Source: Bacteroidales bacterium UBA6851
GTDB lineage: Bacteria > Bacteroidota > Bacteroidia > Bacteroidales > UBA932
DNA length: 64,000 nt
NCBI GenBank assembly: GCA_002451795.1
Contig: DKDJ01000004.1
Coordinates: forward strand, 153,091 to 217,090
Reading direction: 5' to 3'
Shown: in pieces, positions 63,541-64,000 of the stretch
Layout of the letters: every line of letters starts with the position of its first letter
How positions within the stretch are numbered: the stretch's first letter is position 1
The notes under the pieces: model-generated
What the model was told of the DNA's origin: nothing
Seen by the model: only the letters and a program-made list of their open reading frames with translations
Databases searched by the model: none
Made by a program: the position numbers and the translations under genes

Positions 63541-63906
63541 TCACAATGCAACATTTTTCCGGTCAGCCAGTATGGAGTCGAAGTTCTCTATTGCCCAGCC
63601 GATGAGCGAGTCAAGATGAGGAAGGAGGCTGCGGCCTCGGTCTGTTAGGGTGTATTCAACCTTGGGAGGGACTCCGGCATAAAGGGTCCTTGATATGAGT
63701 CCGTCTTCCGTCAGAGTCTTCAATGTGGCCGTAAGCATCTTCTGGGATATGTCAGGAATGCCGCGGTACAGATCGTTGAAACGCAGTGTGCCTTTCTGTT
63801 CGAGGGTGTAGAGCACGAGCATTGTCCATTTGTCGCCTATTCTTGAGAGGATATTGCGTATCGGACATTTCGGAAACGCGGCATCTTGTATCATTTTTCT
63901 GTCCAT
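63541..63906 (-). CDS. HxlR-family transcriptional regulator
   Basis: Winged-helix regulator of 121 residues. The pattern CPIRNILSRIGDKWTMLVLYTLEQ, the wing region RFNDLYRGIPDISQKMLTATLKTLTEDGLISR and YTLTDRGRSLLPHLDSL are the HxlR/YodB signature; the conserved N-terminal Cys that senses electrophiles in some members is Cys14. It likely controls the neighbouring oxidoreductase-type genes, now mostly decayed. Promoter at 63931-63960. Confidence 0.9.
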   Translation of the reverse strand: MDRKMIQDAAFPKCPIRNILSRIGDKWTMLVLYTLEQKGTLRFNDLYRGIPDISQKMLTATLKTLTEDGLISRTLYAGVPPKVEYTLTDRGRSLLPHLDSLIGWAIENFDSILADRKNVAL

Positions 63907-63930
63907 ATTTTATTCCTGTTCGAATCAATA

Positions 63931-63960
63931 CAAAATTAGTGAATATGCACGAATATCAAG
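63931..63960 (-). promoter_or_regulatory. hxlR promoter
   Basis: Minus strand CTTG (63960-63957), 18-bp spacer, TAATTTTG (63938-63931). The -7 element fits TAnnTTTG, the -33 has one mismatch. 24 nt before the ATG. Confidence 0.55.
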
Positions 63961-63979
63961 CCATTCTCCGACAAAATGA

Positions 63980-64000
63980 TGTAATATGCAATATGGGTCT
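63980..64000. repeat. Right copy of the perfect 21-bp inverted repeat
   Basis: Exact reverse complement of 60926-60946, reaching the last base of the window. The repeat may extend further outside. Confidence 0.9.

Overview
The window looks like chromosomal DNA of a gut-type Bacteroidales bacterium; I cannot name the genus. The signs are FimB/Mfa2 and fimbrillin lipoproteins, repeated TAnnTTTG/TTTG promoters (the Bacteroides -7/-33 consensus), an almost complete lack of Shine-Dalgarno sequences, an arabinose utilisation cluster built on an SSS symporter, an SusC-like outer-membrane receptor, and a 29-residue basic protein typical of the phylum.

Layout. 1-5290: a fimbrial cluster (partial tip-like lipoprotein, FimB/Mfa2 anchor, fimbrillin, OmpA-like lipoprotein) whose upstream gene is a short SSB. 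5523-9727: a zinc-finger protein, a 5'-nucleotidase split over two genes and an ABC exporter. 9794-25810: arabinan/arabinose functions (two GH51 arabinofuranosidases, ribulokinase, ribulose-5-P 4-epimerase, SSS symporter, mutarotase, GH31) interleaved with housekeeping genes (holA, hpf, xer recombinase, cca, HsdR_N protein). 25943-46647: mainly core genes (rng, HU, lon, coaD, ung, lnt, rluD, PASTA protein, LysE exporter, TonB-type receptor, ruvC, serS, rpmA, rplU, AAA ATPase, sirtuin, rpsU, DUF2795, DUF4143 ATPase).

46650-60450 is an accessory island. It opens with an IS3-family remnant abutting an ISL3-family remnant, both broken. A five-gene, same-strand, tightly coupled cluster follows: PLD-like/SNF2 helicase, DUF4391 protein, type III methyltransferase Mod, type III restriction subunit Res, and a membrane-anchored UvrD-like helicase. 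The mod gene carries an 11-G tract that puts its last third out of frame; 9 or 12 Gs would restore it, so the locus looks phase-variable and is OFF in this sequence. A dinD fragment follows. Long near-perfect palindromes lie outside both edges (46927-46964 and 60405-60438).

60926-64000 is bounded by a perfect 21-bp inverted repeat and holds a cupin/carboxymuconolactone-decarboxylase-like secreted protein, two decayed oxidoreductase-type genes and an HxlR regulator.

No rRNA, tRNA or CRISPR array was recognised.
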